DNA of 64,000 bases from RDXT01 sp033765305 (GTDB taxonomy: Bacteria; Bacteroidota; Bacteroidia; J057), in contig JANRID010000002.1 of assembly GCA_033765305.1 (NCBI GenBank), positions 97,512 through 161,511 of the forward strand. Reading direction: 5' to 3'. A program made the translations under genes and the position numbers. Below are positions 8,526-17,777 of the stretch, piece after piece. Within the stretch, counting starts at the first letter, position 1. Every line of letters starts with the position of its first letter. The notes below the pieces were generated by a model. That model saw only the letters and a program-made list of their open reading frames with translations. It made no database searches and was not told the DNA's origin.

Positions 8526-9976
8526 TTGATGGGGAGGATTGCCTGCAAATATAACCCGAATTGCCCAAGATGATTCCCGCTGCCTTCGATCCGCAGCAGC
8601 AAGTCGTAGCCCCAGACGACATTCAGTCCGGCCCCGTACCCCAGCAGCCACCGGCCCCGGAAGGTCTGATCCTGGTTGCTGAAGCTCTGATCGGCGATAT
8701 AGCCGGTGTCGCAGAAAAGCGTCGCGTACAGGCCTACAGGCAGCTCCCGGAACTGGCGGAAGGGCATCAGCTCCGCCGGCAGATGCAGAATCTGCCAGGG
8801 AACGATGCCGTACTTGAGCTCGGCCTTGTTGAAATGCACCCAGGTGCCGGTGAGCAGATACGGCTCGTAGCCCCGCAGCTCGGTGCTGATTCCCTGAAAC
8901 TCGTACCGCAGCAGCCCTACGACGCTTTTGTCGAAAAAGGGCACCGAATCGCCGAAGGTATAGATGCTCTGGATGCCGCAGGCAACGTTCCACCGCCGGG
9001 AAAGGGGAAAAAACTGCGCCCAGGAGCCGCCCAGCTTCGCAAATGCGGTGCTGCCCAGCAGCTCCGGCCCCGCATACTTGCCGAATACATGCGCCCGGTA
9101 CCCGCGCAGCGGATAGCTTCGGTTGTCCCGCAGATCCCGGATATACCCGGCCGTGACCGACGGATAGGACTCTACGCCGTTGGGGCTGGTCAGAAAGCGC
9201 AGGGGGCCGTAGCCCAGGTCGAGCAGGTAAAGGCTGTCGGCTGCGCGGTAGCGCCGCCAGGCGGCTTCGACGTAGGCATAGTCATTGAGGGCCAGGCGTT
9301 TTTTGAGCGAGACGGCCCCCGAAACCATCTGCAGCAGCGGCCCGCTGCGCAGGTCCCGCCACTGCACCCGGCCGCCTGCCGTGCCTGCGATGATTTCCGG
9401 CTCCCGGGCAGCCCGCAGCACCGCCCGCAGGTCGATGTTCTGCCGCCGCCAGGCTGCCGGCTGCAGGTATTCGATCAGCAGGCGCTGCGAAAAGCCCAGG
9501 TTGGCGAAAGCATAGAGGGTTTCATTGCGTCCGGTGGCATTGCGCCAGGTCACAGAGCCTCCGTACACCAGCCGCCGGAAACTGCGGGTGCGGAAGGCCC
9601 CCACAAAGTCGAAGGCGTTGCGTTCCTCCAGCCCCACGTAGGGTGCCCCGAACACGAACCAGCGCTCGCGCACGCGCACGCGCAGCCGCAGGCGGCCCTC
9701 CCGCAGCACCGGCTCCATCAGCACCTCGTTGAAGAGGCCCAGGTTGTACAGGTTCTGCCGGCTGCGCTCGATCAGCCTGTCCAGCTCGGAGGCTGCCACC
9801 GAATCGCCCGGCAGCAGGGCCATTTCGCGCAGCAGCACCCATGCCCGGGTCTTTGCATTCCCCTCGATCCATACCGTATCCACCTGCACCCATTGGCCGG
9901 CAGCAGGCACTGCCAGCCCCATCCACGCCCACAGCCAGCAGGCGCGCAGCACACGGAAACGGTCCGGATGACGCAT
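8522..9976 (-). CDS. Second Omp85/BamA-like protein with short POTRA region
   Basis: A 484-residue protein: signal peptide ending VPAAGQ, one or two POTRA-like segments (about 28-115, with VDTVWIEGNAKTRAWVLLRE and LFNEVLMEPVLREGRL), then a beta-barrel of about 370 residues containing YPLRGYRAHVFGKY, reminiscent of the surface-antigen (D15) barrel, and a C-terminal strand ending LYLQAILPIK. It is much shorter than BamA encoded 3 kb away. It may be a TamA-like or specialised assembly/transport porin. It starts inside the CBS gene stop (TAATG, one-base overlap) and overlaps nadK by four bases, so these genes look translationally coupled. Confidence 0.8.
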   Translation of the reverse strand: MRHPDRFRVLRACWLWAWMGLAVPAAGQWVQVDTVWIEGNAKTRAWVLLREMALLPGDSVAASELDRLIERSRQNLYNLGLFNEVLMEPVLREGRLRLRVRVRERWFVFGAPYVGLEERNAFDFVGAFRTRSFRRLVYGGSVTWRNATGRNETLYAFANLGFSQRLLIEYLQPAAWRRQNIDLRAVLRAAREPEIIAGTAGGRVQWRDLRSGPLLQMVSGAVSLKKRLALNDYAYVEAAWRRYRAADSLYLLDLGYGPLRFLTSPNGVESYPSVTAGYIRDLRDNRSYPLRGYRAHVFGKYAGPELLGSTAFAKLGGSWAQFFPLSRRWNVACGIQSIYTFGDSVPFFDKSVVGLLRYEFQGISTELRGYEPYLLTGTWVHFNKAELKYGIVPWQILHLPAELMPFRQFRELPVGLYATLFCDTGYIADQSFSNQDQTFRGRWLLGYGAGLNVVWGYDLLLRIEGSGNHLGQFGLYLQAILPIK

Positions 9977-10641
9977 TACATTTCCAGCCAGCGCAGGAGC
10001 GCCTGCAGATTGCGGTCGTAGTTGTCGGCGAAGCGTGCGCGGTGGTAGGCGCGGATCACCTTGTAGTCGAAACGCTCGAAGGCAGCAATCAGCCGGCTGA
10101 GATCCTCCACATTGAGCTTGAGCGTCAGCAGGAAGGTATCCGTGCCTGGGGTCTGCGCCAGGTACAGGCTCAGCACCTTGGCGTCGGCCGACTCCGCAAT
10201 CCGCCCTACCTCGGACAGCATATAGCTCCGGGGCGGGATCTCCAGCACCAGCACCCCGCCAGGATCCGAGACGGCGAAGAGCACCCGCAGAAACTGCAGC
10301 AGGTCCCGCAGGGTGATCATGCCCAGGTAGCGCTTCTCCTCGTCCAGCACGGGCAGCACTTCGAGGTTGAAAGCCGTCATCACATCCACAATTTCGTAGA
10401 AGTGGCTGTGCGGCATCACATACGCCCCGTCGAAACCGGCGTAGCGGATCTCCGAAACCGGCACATCCGGATCGGCGGCATCGAGGATGTCCGATTCCCG
10501 CACAATGCCCAGGTACTGCCGGTCCTGCACGATCGGGAGCTGACCCAGCTTGAACTCGCCCATCCAGTCGAGGGTGAGGCTGGCCGGGTCAGTCGGTTTG
10601 ACCGGCGGAATAGAGTCGGTGATGAGTTCTTCGGCGATCAT
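9976..10641 (-). CDS. CBS-domain pair protein
   Basis: A 221-residue cytoplasmic protein with two CBS motifs (about residues 1-60 and 70-125: GQLPIVQDRQYLGIVRESDIL and LEVLPVLDEEKRYLGMITLRDLL), followed by an ACT-like regulatory region (about 135-215). CBS pairs bind adenine nucleotides and regulate partner proteins; no partner domain is attached. In Bacteroidota a CBS gene beside nadK and bamA is recurrent, but its target is unknown. It overlaps the upstream hydrolase gene by four bases and the downstream Omp85 gene by one. Confidence 0.85.
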   Translation of the reverse strand: MIAEELITDSIPPVKPTDPASLTLDWMGEFKLGQLPIVQDRQYLGIVRESDILDAADPDVPVSEIRYAGFDGAYVMPHSHFYEIVDVMTAFNLEVLPVLDEEKRYLGMITLRDLLQFLRVLFAVSDPGGVLVLEIPPRSYMLSEVGRIAESADAKVLSLYLAQTPGTDTFLLTLKLNVEDLSRLIAAFERFDYKVIRAYHRARFADNYDRNLQALLRWLEM

Positions 10642-11411
10642 GACGGGATTGGTTGCGTATGCAGAAGGAGGAATTCGTCCAGCAGCTGGTTGAACCGCTC
10701 AGGCTGCTCCATCATGGCGGCATGGCCGCAGCGGTCGATGAAGCGCAGTTCGGAGTTGGGAAGGAGCAGATTGAACTCATGCGCCACCCTCGGCGGGGTG
10801 ATATTGTCGTTCAGCCCCCAGATGAGCAGCGTAGGCGCCTGGATATGGCGGATATCTTCGCGCATGTTGTGCCGCTGTGCCGAGCGGGCAATTTTCAGAA
10901 TGCGCAGCGTCTTGTAGTTGTCGCTGATGATGCCGAAGACCTCGTCGATCAGTTCCGGCGTAGCCGTGGCCGGATCGCAGAAGGTAAACTGCACGCGCTC
11001 CCGGATGTATTCGTAGGAGCTCCGCTTGGGAAAGCCGGAGCCCATGCCCTCCTCGAAAAGGCCCGAGCTGCCCGTCAGGATCATGGTGTGCACCTGGTCC
11101 GGATTTCTGAGGGCAAATACCAGCGCGATATGCCCGCCCAGCGAATTGCCGAGCAGGGATACCTTGCCGAGCTGCTTGAAGGCCACAAACTCCTCCACAA
11201 AGGCGGTCAGGCCTTCCACAGAGGGATCGGTCTGGGTCTTTTCGTAGATCGGGATCAGGGGAATCAGAATCCGGAATCGGTCCGAGAAGCGGGTCAGTAC
11301 GCCGGAGAAATTGCTCAACGCGCCGAACAGCCCGTGCAGCAGCAGCAGCACCGGCCCCTGGCCCTGTTCCACATACTGAAACCCGTGCTCGTTCCGGATC
11401 TGTATATCCAT
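10638..11411 (-). CDS. Alpha/beta-hydrolase fold protein
   Basis: A 257-residue protein without signal peptide. The oxyanion region is LLLLHGLFG, the nucleophile elbow is GNSLGG with Ser90, the acid is probably in IWGLNDNITP and the catalytic His in DRCGHAAM, so the Ser-Asp-His triad looks intact. The substrate cannot be told: the family includes esterases, haloperoxidase-like enzymes and MhpC-type hydrolases. It is the first of a tight set (hydrolase, CBS, Omp85, nadK), joined by an ATGA overlap to the CBS gene. Confidence 0.85.
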   Translation of the reverse strand: MDIQIRNEHGFQYVEQGQGPVLLLLHGLFGALSNFSGVLTRFSDRFRILIPLIPIYEKTQTDPSVEGLTAFVEEFVAFKQLGKVSLLGNSLGGHIALVFALRNPDQVHTMILTGSSGLFEEGMGSGFPKRSSYEYIRERVQFTFCDPATATPELIDEVFGIISDNYKTLRILKIARSAQRHNMREDIRHIQAPTLLIWGLNDNITPPRVAHEFNLLLPNSELRFIDRCGHAAMMEQPERFNQLLDEFLLLHTQPIPS

Positions 11412-11448
11412 AGCCAGAATTGAACGCGCAAGTTAGCCGCTTGTTTGA

Positions 11449-12015
11449 TCAGGACAAAATGCAATTCAGCCAGTTCTGTATCATGCGGTCCCCGCCCTCC
11501 GTCAGCACCGATTCGGGATGAAACTGCACCCCTGTCAGCTGGAGGCCCGGATGGTGAATGGCCATGATCTCCCCGTCTGCGGTGCGGGCCGTCACGTCCA
11601 GCCCCTGCGGCAGGTCCGGTGCGAGGATGAGCGAATGGTAACGCATGACGCGCAGCGGCGAAGGCAGCCCGGCAAACAGCGACTGCCCTGCATGATCGAT
11701 CTGCGAGGTCTTGCCGTGCACAGGCCGCGAGGCATGCACCACCTGCCCGCCAAGCACACTGCCGATGAGCTGATGCCCCAGGCAGACGCCCAGCACCGGA
11801 ATCCGCCCCATCCACAGCCGCAGCAGCGCTCCGGAGATGCCGGCATCTTCGGGCCTGCCCGGCCCCGGCGAGATCAGCAGCCCGGCAGGCCGGAGCGCTT
11901 CGGCCGCCTCCGGGCTGATCGCATCATTCCGGAAGACCTGCACCTGCGTGTAACGCCGCACCAGGTCCACCAGGTTGTAGGTGAAGGAATCGTAATTGTC
12001 GAGAATGAGAATCAA
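11449..12015 (-). CDS. pabA: Glutamine amidotransferase of anthranilate/aminodeoxychorismate synthase
   Basis: A 188-residue class I amidotransferase that supplies ammonia to a chorismate-using synthase. The start ILILDNYDSFTYNLV is diagnostic for TrpG/PabA; ISPGPGRPEDAG, the nucleophile Cys78 in LGVCLGHQ and the His-Glu pair in VQFHPESVLT are present. No trpE or pabB gene is nearby, so the standalone subunit could serve tryptophan or folate synthesis, or both. The symbol is therefore a preference and not a proof. Confidence 0.9.
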   Translation of the reverse strand: MILILDNYDSFTYNLVDLVRRYTQVQVFRNDAISPEAAEALRPAGLLISPGPGRPEDAGISGALLRLWMGRIPVLGVCLGHQLIGSVLGGQVVHASRPVHGKTSQIDHAGQSLFAGLPSPLRVMRYHSLILAPDLPQGLDVTARTADGEIMAIHHPGLQLTGVQFHPESVLTEGGDRMIQNWLNCILS

Positions 12016-12027
12016 GGCAGCATCCGG

Positions 12028-12618
12028 TTATCGCACCACCTTGGGCTTCTCCGGCGTCTGCGCCGGGGGGGGCGGCGGGCCGCCCGGTGCCTGCTGGATC
12101 TGGTTGGCCTGGCGGTTCACTTCTTTGAGCGCATCCATGCCCATGCCCAGGGTGTAGCGGGCAAAATTCTTGACGTGGGGATAGAGCAGCGAGCCGCGGG
12201 CATTTTCGGCCGTCGGGAAATTGATGTAGCTCAGCAGAATCAGGGCAACGCTCAGCGCCAGTGTCGCGACAACGCCGCCGAAGAGCGCGCCCATCGCATT
12301 GTCGATTTTCACATTCACCTTGCCCAGCCCCTTGGCGAGCTGGTCCAGAATGGCATTGGAGACGATGAAAGTCACGATGAAGCCTGCCGCGAAGCTCAGC
12401 ACGGCCGTAAGCTCCGGCGCCAGCGTCAGGTGCAGATAGTCGATGAACAGGCTCTGGAATACCGGACGCAGGCGCATGCCCACCAGCACCCCGGCTGCGA
12501 TCGAAATGAGCATAGTCGCCCGCTTGACCACGCCTTTCATGGCGCCCCGGTACATGCCGATCCCGATCACCACCGCGATCATGATGTCCAGCGGATTCAA
12601 TACAAAGCCTGTCTCCAT
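12028..12618 (-). CDS. CvpA family inner-membrane protein
   Basis: A 196-residue protein with four hydrophobic segments (about residues 8-28, 33-50, 65-90 and 105-130). The opening LDIMIAVVIGIGMYRGAMKG and the pattern around GALFGG match CvpA, a membrane family named for colicin V production and linked to envelope functions. A Pro-rich cytoplasmic or periplasmic tail (PPPPPA) follows. It sits 12 bases upstream of the amidotransferase gene. Exact role unknown. Confidence 0.82.
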   Translation of the reverse strand: METGFVLNPLDIMIAVVIGIGMYRGAMKGVVKRATMLISIAAGVLVGMRLRPVFQSLFIDYLHLTLAPELTAVLSFAAGFIVTFIVSNAILDQLAKGLGKVNVKIDNAMGALFGGVVATLALSVALILLSYINFPTAENARGSLLYPHVKNFARYTLGMGMDALKEVNRQANQIQQAPGGPPPPPAQTPEKPKVVR

Positions 12619-12639
12619 AGCAGGATGCAGTTAGCAGGT

Positions 12640-13089
12640 TCAGGAAAGCAGCTTGCGGACCAGTTCGGAAATAGCCTTGTTGTCCGCACGGCCAGCCAGC
12701 CGCTGGGACGCCAGCCCCATTACCTTGCCCATTTCCTTGATGCTCGACGCGCCGGACTCCGCAATGAGCGCCTTCACCTCTGCCTCCAGCTCCTCCGGGC
12801 TCAGGCCCTTGGGCAGATAGCGCTCGATGACGTTTGCTTCGGCATCTTCCTTTTCGGCCAGCTCGGCACGGCCGCCCTTGCGGAACTGCTCGGCTGCATC
12901 CCGGCGCTGCTTGACCTGCTTGCTGAGAATCCGCATTTCGTCGGCCTCGGTGAGGTCGCCGCTGCGGCCTTCGGCAGTTTCTTCGAGCAGGATCGCCGAC
13001 TTGATGGCCCGCAGGGCCAGCAGCGCAGCCTGATCCTTGGCCTTCATGGCCTCTTTGATGTCCTGATCGATGCGGGTCTTCAGGGGCAT
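12640..13089 (-). CDS. yqeY: GatB/YqeY domain protein
   Basis: A 149-residue soluble protein. It starts LKTRIDQDIKEAMKAKD and has LALRAIKSAIL, QRRDAAEQFRKGGR and ERYLPKGLSPEEL, then the tail domain motif MGKVMGLASQRLAGRAD that resembles the C-terminal domain of GatB. The family is proposed to contribute to amidation of mischarged tRNA, but the standalone protein has no firm role. Full length for the family; it precedes cvpA by about 20 bases. Confidence 0.92.
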   Translation of the reverse strand: MPLKTRIDQDIKEAMKAKDQAALLALRAIKSAILLEETAEGRSGDLTEADEMRILSKQVKQRRDAAEQFRKGGRAELAEKEDAEANVIERYLPKGLSPEELEAEVKALIAESGASSIKEMGKVMGLASQRLAGRADNKAISELVRKLLS

Positions 13090-13140
13090 GGGAGTCGCGT
13101 AGCTAGGAAAAGCGGATGCTGCCCGCTTCTGCCGCCCAAA

Positions 13141-13617
13141 TTACAAATATTTCAGCAATACCTCCGCAGGCTGCTCCTGGCCGAAGTACTTGCCCTTCTG
13201 GCCGGGCTTGTAGAGGTAGATATTGAGCGAATCATCCGTGTAGCCGAAGAATACGTCGAACTTGAGCTCCGTGTCCTGCAGCAGGTAGAGGTAGGGCAGA
13301 CGTGCCGTGCCGAAATTGCGCTTGCGGTACGCCTCGATGTGCTGCTTGTCCGTTTCGATGGTCACAAACACCAGCTGCACGTTCTGAAACTTCGATGCAG
13401 CCTGGGCGATCCACTGGGCCTGCTGGTCGCAGTGGTCGCAGAAGGGGTCGAAAAGCATCACCATGACCGGCAGGTCCTGGCGGAGCATGTCCCGCGTGAA
13501 CGTCTTGCCGTTCAGGTCTTTGAAGGCAAAATAGGGGATCTGAGTCTGGGCCTGCAGGGCGCCGGCAAAGAGCAGCGCAGCAGCGAACGCGGAGATACGG
13601 GTGTTCAGTGCGGTCAT
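13141..13617 (-). CDS. Periplasmic thioredoxin-fold protein with CDHC motif
   Basis: A 158-residue protein with a signal peptide ending AGALQAQ. A thioredoxin/AhpC-TSA-like fold is suggested by FKDLNGKTFTRD, then LFDPFCDHCDQQAQWI, where CDHC (about residues 59-62) is the redox pair, and by the cis-Pro loop in ARLPYLYLL. It probably acts as a periplasmic disulfide reductase or oxidase-like protein. Its partner is unknown. It is flanked by yqeY and by a secreted protein gene, on the same strand. Confidence 0.78.
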   Translation of the reverse strand: MTALNTRISAFAAALLFAGALQAQTQIPYFAFKDLNGKTFTRDMLRQDLPVMVMLFDPFCDHCDQQAQWIAQAASKFQNVQLVFVTIETDKQHIEAYRKRNFGTARLPYLYLLQDTELKFDVFFGYTDDSLNIYLYKPGQKGKYFGQEQPAEVLLKYL

Positions 13618-13711
13618 AGGAATGAAATCGGCTTGGTCGTCGATGTTCGTTTAACGTAAAAATCTGCATTTGGATTGCCTCCGGAGCCCGGATGTGAGAT
13701 CCGGCCTGCAA

Positions 13712-14866
13712 TTACTCTACGATGACCGGCTCGAAATAGCGTCTGCCGCCCGCCGCCACGATGACGAAGTACTTTCCTACCCCCATCGGCTGGTGATAGG
13801 CGACGAGATTCTGCTTCTCCGGCTGCACCTGGCCATAAAACAGCACGGCCACCTCGCGCAGGTCCTCGTCCAGCAGCTGGATCTGGATCTGCTGGGCTTC
13901 CCGCGATGAAAAGCGCACATTCAGCGATTCTCCGCTGCCCCGGTCGCCCTGGATGATGTCGAAGGTGAATCCGGCAGGAAGCTCGTCCGTGCGCGACTTG
14001 GCTGGCGGGGAGCTGACGGCATTGCCAAACTTGTCGATGTGCACCACGCGGTAGTAATACACCCGGTCGCGCTCCACGCTGGTATCGTAGTAGGTGTAGG
14101 GTGTCTGCGCGCCGTGTGCGCGCACGCGGGCGAGAGACTTGTAGTTTTTTCCGTCGTCGCTGCGCTCCACCGTAAAGTAGTAGCAGTCCGACTCGTGCGA
14201 CGTGGTCCAGTGGATGGTCACGATCCCGTCCACATGCTGCGCCTGCAGGGGCTGAAACTCCGTGGCAGGAATCAGGTTGCGGGTGCGGGAATTGATCCGC
14301 CATTTGCCGCCTACCTGCACAAAAGCCATGGCCGGGTCGGCTGCCGCCTGGATAAAGCCCCAGCGGGGATCGCCTTCGTCGGGCGCCAGCAGGCGCACTC
14401 CGGAATCCATCGTCTCTTCGGCAGGCAAAAATCCGGCAAAGGGCCGGCGTCCGTAATAAAAGGCATCCACCAGCCCGCCCTGCGGGTCGAAGAGCGCCAC
14501 AAAATCGCCTTCTTCCTGCCCGTCCTGCCGCCGCGCCCGCAGCTGCGCCGCCCGGCTCAGCTCCAGGTCCAGGTAGACGCCGGCGGCATTCCACCCGATT
14601 CGGTACGCGGTCAGTGGGCTGACCGCAGCATCCGGGCCCAGCATCACGGCATAGCTGCGGGTCATGATCCAGTAGCCGCTCAGCAGACGGATCTGGTCCG
14701 GGGATTCATTGAACAGCTCGATGCGGTGCGCAGGATCGCCGGGCTGGGCGGGATTGCCCGGGATGAGGCGGGAAATGTACACCGGCTGCGCGCTCAGGCT
14801 CAGCATGCCCAGGCAGGCTGCGGTCAGCAGCGCCCGGAGCTGTTTCGGAGGGCGGGCCAGGATCAT
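13712..14866 (-). CDS. Secreted protein with lamin-tail-like and FnIII-like domains
   Basis: A 384-residue protein with signal peptide ending MLSLSAQ. The first part (about 27-190: HRIELFNESPDQIRLLSG and FVALFDPQGGLVDAFYYG) resembles a lamin-tail/LTD beta-domain. The middle (about 205-300: IHWTTSHESDCYYFTVERS, YYYRVVHIDKFG) is the FnIII-like module that often precedes T9SS tails in Bacteroidota. The last 70 residues (LDEDLREVAVLF ... YFVIVAAGGRRYFEPVIVE) look like a degenerate T9SS sorting domain, without the usual SPNP start. It begins three bases after the tyrS stop. No enzyme motif. Confidence 0.65.
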   Translation of the reverse strand: MILARPPKQLRALLTAACLGMLSLSAQPVYISRLIPGNPAQPGDPAHRIELFNESPDQIRLLSGYWIMTRSYAVMLGPDAAVSPLTAYRIGWNAAGVYLDLELSRAAQLRARRQDGQEEGDFVALFDPQGGLVDAFYYGRRPFAGFLPAEETMDSGVRLLAPDEGDPRWGFIQAAADPAMAFVQVGGKWRINSRTRNLIPATEFQPLQAQHVDGIVTIHWTTSHESDCYYFTVERSDDGKNYKSLARVRAHGAQTPYTYYDTSVERDRVYYYRVVHIDKFGNAVSSPPAKSRTDELPAGFTFDIIQGDRGSGESLNVRFSSREAQQIQIQLLDEDLREVAVLFYGQVQPEKQNLVAYHQPMGVGKYFVIVAAGGRRYFEPVIVE

Positions 14867-14869
14867 GGG

Positions 14870-16171
14870 TCAGACGGCGGTTACGATATAGCGGTCGCGC
14901 TTGCCTTTCTGGATCTGGAGGTAGCGGCCGTGGAAGAGATCGGCCAGGCCGGCGGTCTGCTCCAGCGAGTCCACGCGCTCGGCATTGAGGCGGATCGAAC
15001 GGTCTTTTTCGATTGCGCGCCGGGCTTCGCCCTTGGATGCGGCGATGCCCAGCTCGTGCAGCAGGTCGATGACACCTACGCCCTGTTCCAGGCGCGCGCG
15101 CGGGATCTGCAGCGTATGGGCTTCCGGAGCCTGGGTAACGGCCTGCCATTCCTCGGGCTGCAGGGCTGCCAGCGCCTCGCGGGTGTTGCCGCCGCCGAAG
15201 AGGAATTCGGTCAGCTTCAGGGCCTGCGCCAGGCCGGCCTCGCCATGCACGCGGCGGGTCACATCCTCCGCCAGCGCCTTCTGCAAGGCCCACAGGTGCG
15301 GCGCAGCCGCATGGCTGCCGGCCAGCGCCTCGATTTCCTCCTGCGGCTTGAGGGTAAAGATCCGGATATAGCGCCCGGCATCGGCATCGGCGGCATTGCG
15401 CCAGTACTGGTAGAATGCGTAAGGCGAAGTGCGGGCCGGATCGAGCCAGATGCTCTGGCCGTCGGCGGTTTTGCCGAATTTAGAGCCGTCCTCGCGGGTC
15501 AGCAGCGGGCAGACCGCCCCGTATGCCTCCGCCTCCGGGCCCAGCTTGCGGCGGATGAGTTCGGTGCCCGTGGTGATATTGCCCCACTGGTCCGACCCGC
15601 CTACCTGAAGCTGCACGCCGCGGTGCTGGTACAGGTGGAGGAAGTCGTAGCCCTGGAGCAGCTGGTAGGCAAATTCCGTGTAGGAGATTCCGGAGTCGCC
15701 CTCCATGCGCCGCCTGACAGACTCCTTGCTCATCATATAGTTGACAGTCAGGTGCTTGCCTACGTCGCGCAGGAATTCCAGAAAGCCCATCTGCCCCAGC
15801 CAGTCGTAGTTGTTGACCATGACGGCGGGATTGGGCACGTCTTCGAACCGCAGGAAATGGGCAATCTGCCTGCGGATGCATTCGCTGTTGTAGCGGATTT
15901 CCTCGATCGACAGGAGCTGGCGTTCCTTGTCCTTGCCCGAAGGATCGCCGACCATGGCCGTAGCGCCGCCTACCAGCGCCACCGGATGGTGGCCTGCGCG
16001 CTGCATATGCACCAGCATCATGAGCGCCACCAGATTGCCGATGTGGATGGAGCTGCCCGTAGGATCTACGCCCAGGTACACCGTGCGGGGCGCCGCATTC
16101 AGAAAGGCTTCCGTGCCGGGCATCGCATCCTGCAGCAGGCCGCGCCAGCGCAGCTCTTCAATTACATTCAT
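14870..16171 (-). CDS. tyrS: Tyrosyl-tRNA synthetase
   Basis: Charges tRNA-Tyr in the cytoplasm. The class I HIGH equivalent is IHIGN (about residues 42-46) and the KMSKS equivalent is KFGKT, the form found in the TyrS1 group. GYDFLHLY, QVGGSDQWGNI and a C-terminal S4 RNA-binding domain (about 360-430, with GIAASKGEARRAIEKDRSIRLN) complete the architecture at 433 residues. It is the most upstream gene of the minus-strand block and is divergent from the TPR gene; the 247-base intergenic region should contain both promoters, but I cannot point to clear boxes. Confidence 0.96.
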   Translation of the reverse strand: MNVIEELRWRGLLQDAMPGTEAFLNAAPRTVYLGVDPTGSSIHIGNLVALMMLVHMQRAGHHPVALVGGATAMVGDPSGKDKERQLLSIEEIRYNSECIRRQIAHFLRFEDVPNPAVMVNNYDWLGQMGFLEFLRDVGKHLTVNYMMSKESVRRRMEGDSGISYTEFAYQLLQGYDFLHLYQHRGVQLQVGGSDQWGNITTGTELIRRKLGPEAEAYGAVCPLLTREDGSKFGKTADGQSIWLDPARTSPYAFYQYWRNAADADAGRYIRIFTLKPQEEIEALAGSHAAAPHLWALQKALAEDVTRRVHGEAGLAQALKLTEFLFGGGNTREALAALQPEEWQAVTQAPEAHTLQIPRARLEQGVGVIDLLHELGIAASKGEARRAIEKDRSIRLNAERVDSLEQTAGLADLFHGRYLQIQKGKRDRYIVTAV

Positions 16172-16418
16172 ATTTCAACAGCCAAGTGCCTGCCCAAAAG
16201 TACGATGCATTTCTGGCCGCAGCAACCGCCGGCCCGCAAATCTGCGTCCCAGCGGAGCTGGCGCAGGCTGGCCCGACGCTTCCGCCGGGCGGATGATATG
16301 CAGCTCCGTTTTTTTATCTCCCTGACAATGAAACCTTACCTGCCTCGTTTCAGTAGAGAACGAATCCGGCGGCAGATGATTGGCGGATTTTTCCCAACTT
16401 AGCTATGCGCTGCTCCCA

Positions 16419-17777
16419 ATGAAGCCGACCCTCCTCATGCGTACTGCACCCTGTTCCCGGCTCCTGGCTTATGCCCTGACGGCATCCCTCGCGCTCCTGG
16501 CCGCTGCCCCCCTGCATGCGCAGGGCCCCGGCGCCAAGGCCTACGGCGAAGCGGAAGACCTCCGCAAGCAAAACCGCAACCGCGATGCCCTGGAAAAATA
16601 CTACGAGGCGGTCCGGCTCGAACCGTCCAACTATAAGTACTACTTCCAGCTTGCCAAGTGCGAATACAAGCTGGGCCAGACGGACAATGCGAAGGAATCC
16701 CTCAAGCGCACCGTCGATTTCCGGAAAAACTTCACCCCGGCCTACTCCCTCCTCGCCAAGCTGTACAAAGACGACAAGGATTACGAAAATGCCATCTTCT
16801 ACTACGGCGAGGCTGCCCGCTACGAAACCGATCCCAGCCGCCGCGTGCAGTACAAACTGCTGCTGGTCAACCTGCTGATCAACGAAAAACGCGTCGATGA
16901 GGCCCGCCGCCAGCTTGAGGAGGCCAAGGCCATCGATGCCACCAACCCCAATGTGCTCTTCTACCTCGGCGAGATTACGTCGGAAGAGGAAAAATGGGCC
17001 GAAGCCCGCCAGCATTACGAGGCCGCCCTGGCCTCCGAGCGGCTCAAAGATGCCGAACCCGCCGAAAAGGCCAAGTATTACTACGGCCTGGGGCTGGCCC
17101 TGAGCAAGCTCGGCGACGCCGAAGGCGCCAAGCGCGCCTGGAGCCGCGCCAACTTCGGCCCCTATCAGGCGCTGATCTCCCAGCAGATGCTGGAAACCAA
17201 CCACGTGTACTACTATCAGGTGGCCGTAGGCTATTTCCTCAACGGCGCCTACGACGAAGCCGACCAGTACGCGGCCAAAGCCCTTGAAATTCAGCGCAAT
17301 TTCTCGAGTGCGCTCACCCTGCGCGCCCGGATCGCAGCCAAGCGCGGAGACCTGCGCGCAGCGGAAAGCTATTACAAGCAGGCCATTGCGGAGGAAAAAA
17401 CCCCTGAAAAGCGCGGCAGGCTGCTCGTAAGCCTGGCCGGCCTGCAGCAGGGCAGCAATCAGCCCCACGAAGCCCTCAGCGCCCTCTCCCAGGCCGCCCG
17501 CGAGCATCCGCCGCTTGCCCAGGATCCTGCCGTGCTCGGCATGAAGGCCCGCACCGAATACGCCCTCGCCCGCTACAACGATGCCGTTCAGACCCTCGAC
17601 GCGCTGATGCCGGTCACCACCGATGTGAAGGCCAAAGCCCGCTACAGCTTCATGCTGGGCATGGCCGCCCGTCAGATCGGAAATGCGGAGAAGGCCCGCG
17701 AAGCCTTCAAAGGCGCCCTGTACGGCCCCTACAAACAGGCCGCACAGGTGGAGCTGCAGGCCCTGGACGGGAAATAA
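16419..17777 (+). CDS. Secreted tetratricopeptide-repeat protein
   Basis: About 452 residues with a signal peptide (MRTAPCSRLLAYALTASL, cleavage near APLHAQ) and then TPR helices through the whole chain: for example RNRDALEKYYEAVRLEPSN, YKYYFQLAKCEYKLGQTD, FTPAYSLLAKLYKDDKDYE, NPNVLFYLGEITSEEEKW and ARYSFMLGMAARQIGNAEKA. At least ten repeats can be traced. It probably scaffolds proteins at the envelope. Starts at 16419 and 16437 are both possible; the second gives the cleaner signal peptide. Its stop overlaps the next ATG by one base (TAATG), tying it to the aminotransferase gene. Confidence 0.85.
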   Translation: MKPTLLMRTAPCSRLLAYALTASLALLAAAPLHAQGPGAKAYGEAEDLRKQNRNRDALEKYYEAVRLEPSNYKYYFQLAKCEYKLGQTDNAKESLKRTVDFRKNFTPAYSLLAKLYKDDKDYENAIFYYGEAARYETDPSRRVQYKLLLVNLLINEKRVDEARRQLEEAKAIDATNPNVLFYLGEITSEEEKWAEARQHYEAALASERLKDAEPAEKAKYYYGLGLALSKLGDAEGAKRAWSRANFGPYQALISQQMLETNHVYYYQVAVGYFLNGAYDEADQYAAKALEIQRNFSSALTLRARIAAKRGDLRAAESYYKQAIAEEKTPEKRGRLLVSLAGLQQGSNQPHEALSALSQAAREHPPLAQDPAVLGMKARTEYALARYNDAVQTLDALMPVTTDVKAKARYSFMLGMAARQIGNAEKAREAFKGALYGPYKQAAQVELQALDGK

